Below, piece by piece: positions 6,180 through 6,708 of a stretch of 6,708 nt of DNA. The stretch covers positions 1 to 6,708 of the forward strand of contig PWKM01000034.1 of NCBI GenBank assembly GCA_003559755.1, given 5' to 3'. A program made the translations under genes and the position numbers. The notes beneath the pieces are model-generated. The model did not search any database, had not been told where the DNA came from, and worked only from the letters and a program-made list of their open reading frames with translations. Every line of letters starts with the position of its first letter. The first letter of the stretch is position 1. This stretch comes from Planctomycetota bacterium (GTDB lineage: Bacteria; Planctomycetota; PUPC01).

Positions 6180-6190
6180 ACGGGCGGACG

Positions 6191-6708
6191 TTATCTCCCG
6201 ATAGTAGTTCGGGGCAGCGCCTTCTGGAGCTCCGCCACGCCCGCTTCGGTAACCTGTGTTCTGTTCAGCATAAGCCATCGCAACTGGGTCATACCGTAGA
6301 GATGCTTCAGCCCCGCGTCCGTGACCCGTGTTCCACGCAACATAAGATACTCCAGCCGGGGCAGGTCGGGGAGGTGTTCCAGTCCCGCGTCGTCGATCGG
6401 TGTCTCGCCCAGGAAAAGATCCCGCAACTCGGTCATTCCGCGTAGGTGCGCCAGCCCCGGGCCCGTGACCCGTGTTCTATTCAGTATAAGCCATCGCAAC
6501 TGGGTCATACCGTGAAGATGCTTCAGCCCCGCGTCCGTGACCCGCGTGTTCGACAGGGAGAGAGCCCGCATGTGGGCCATGCCGCGAAGGTGCACCAGCC
6601 CGGCGCCCTCGACCCGTTCGCCGTCCAGCCAAAGCCACCGCAACTGGGTCATTCCCCGTAGGTGCTCCAGTCCAGCGTCCGTGACCTGTGTGTAACTCAA
6701 GTCAAGCG
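6191..6708 (-). CDS. Leucine-rich repeat protein, 5' end outside the window (partial)
   Basis: The frame is open at the right edge and stops at TAA 6193-6191, giving 171 complete visible codons. A TTG at 6700 is not the real start, because the codons upstream (L-D-L-S-Y-T) already belong to a repeat. Seven consecutive 24-residue (72-bp) repeats fill the visible part, consensus L-x-L-x-x-T-x-V-T-D-A-G-L-x-H-L-x-G-M-T-x-L-R-x, with units starting at 6706, 6634, 6562, 6490, 6418, 6346 and 6274. The last unit ends in ELQKALPRTTIGR, a typical closing cap. This T-D-A-G-L-x-x-L class is very abundant in planctomycetes and forms a curved solenoid, usually for protein binding. The missing N-terminus could hold a signal peptide, kinase or other domain. 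The partner is unknown. Confidence 0.88.
   Translation of the reverse strand, partial: LDLSYTQVTDAGLEHLRGMTQLRWLWLDGERVEGAGLVHLRGMAHMRALSLSNTRVTDAGLKHLHGMTQLRWLILNRTRVTGPGLAHLRGMTELRDLFLGETPIDDAGLEHLPDLPRLEYLMLRGTRVTDAGLKHLYGMTQLRWLMLNRTQVTEAGVAELQKALPRTTIGR
6252..6548 (-). repeat. Two near-identical 81-bp copies inside the LRR gene, 216 bp apart
   Basis: Segments 6252-6332 and 6468-6548 are nearly identical, including a shared 27-bp core (6271-6297 and 6487-6513). Their offset is exactly three 72-bp repeat units. The identity is much higher than between the other units, which points to a recent three-unit duplication or gene conversion within the array. Confidence 0.75.

Larger units (their letters stand above)
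5438..6190. other. Repeat-rich intergenic region without a convincing gene
   Basis: No open frame here has a ribosome binding site together with protein-like composition. The frames that exist read repeat-derived peptides such as HAPMHPC, KSEYRI and ICVHLWS, which are translations of intergenic repeats. The region holds the 8-bp tandem repeat, possible terminator, palindromes, paired hairpins and direct repeats listed separately. Around 5560-5597 lies an imperfect CCCTC / GAGGG pairing that resembles generic intergenic repeat fragments. From about 5617 to 5934, apart from the palindrome at 5740-5770, I see nothing I can name. Confidence 0.6.

Noticed and set aside
6698..6700. TTG start codon for the LRR gene
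   Set aside because: The codons before it continue the repeat consensus and the frame stays open to the window edge, so the gene starts outside.

Overview
This is a GC-rich bacterial chromosome segment. It is most consistent with a member of the Planctomycetota, possibly an uncultured Phycisphaerae-like lineage. That placement is inferred from three things: a 24-residue leucine-rich repeat protein of the T-D-A-G-L-x-H-L type, an intergenic region packed with short palindromic and direct repeats of a kind familiar from planctomycete genomes, and a large multi-domain envelope protein. No rRNA or marker gene is present, so the taxonomy is tentative. No tRNA, transposase, phage gene or CRISPR array was seen.

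Layout: (1) 1-946, minus strand: the N-terminal 315 codons of a secreted protein with kelch-like beta-propeller blades, running off the left edge. (2) 947-1155: a divergent intergenic region with a consensus -10 box and a Shine-Dalgarno sequence for the rightward genes. (3) 1156-1929, plus strand: a nucleotidyltransferase-fold protein with an altered (SDIN) active-site motif. (4) 1946-5437, plus strand, 16 bases after gene 3: a 1163-residue exported protein. It joins a tandem array of POTRA-like domains, a beta-rich middle region, TPR-like helical repeats and a C-terminal SurA/PpiC-type parvulin domain. (5) 5438-6190: about 750 bases without a convincing gene, holding an 8-bp tandem repeat, a possible terminator, paired REP-like hairpins, a 47-bp direct repeat and other repeat fragments. 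(6) 6191-6708, minus strand: the C-terminal part of a leucine-rich repeat protein running off the right edge.

The most interesting object is the 1163-residue protein. POTRA domains (BamA/TamA/Omp85), TPR repeats (as in BamD) and a SurA-like chaperone/prolyl isomerase are normally separate proteins of outer-membrane protein assembly. Here they lie on one exported polypeptide, and no Omp85 beta-barrel is visible. It may be a single-chain periplasmic assembly scaffold, but that role is inference. Its close coupling to a cytoplasmic nucleotidyltransferase-fold protein suggests one transcript but gives no obvious mechanistic link.
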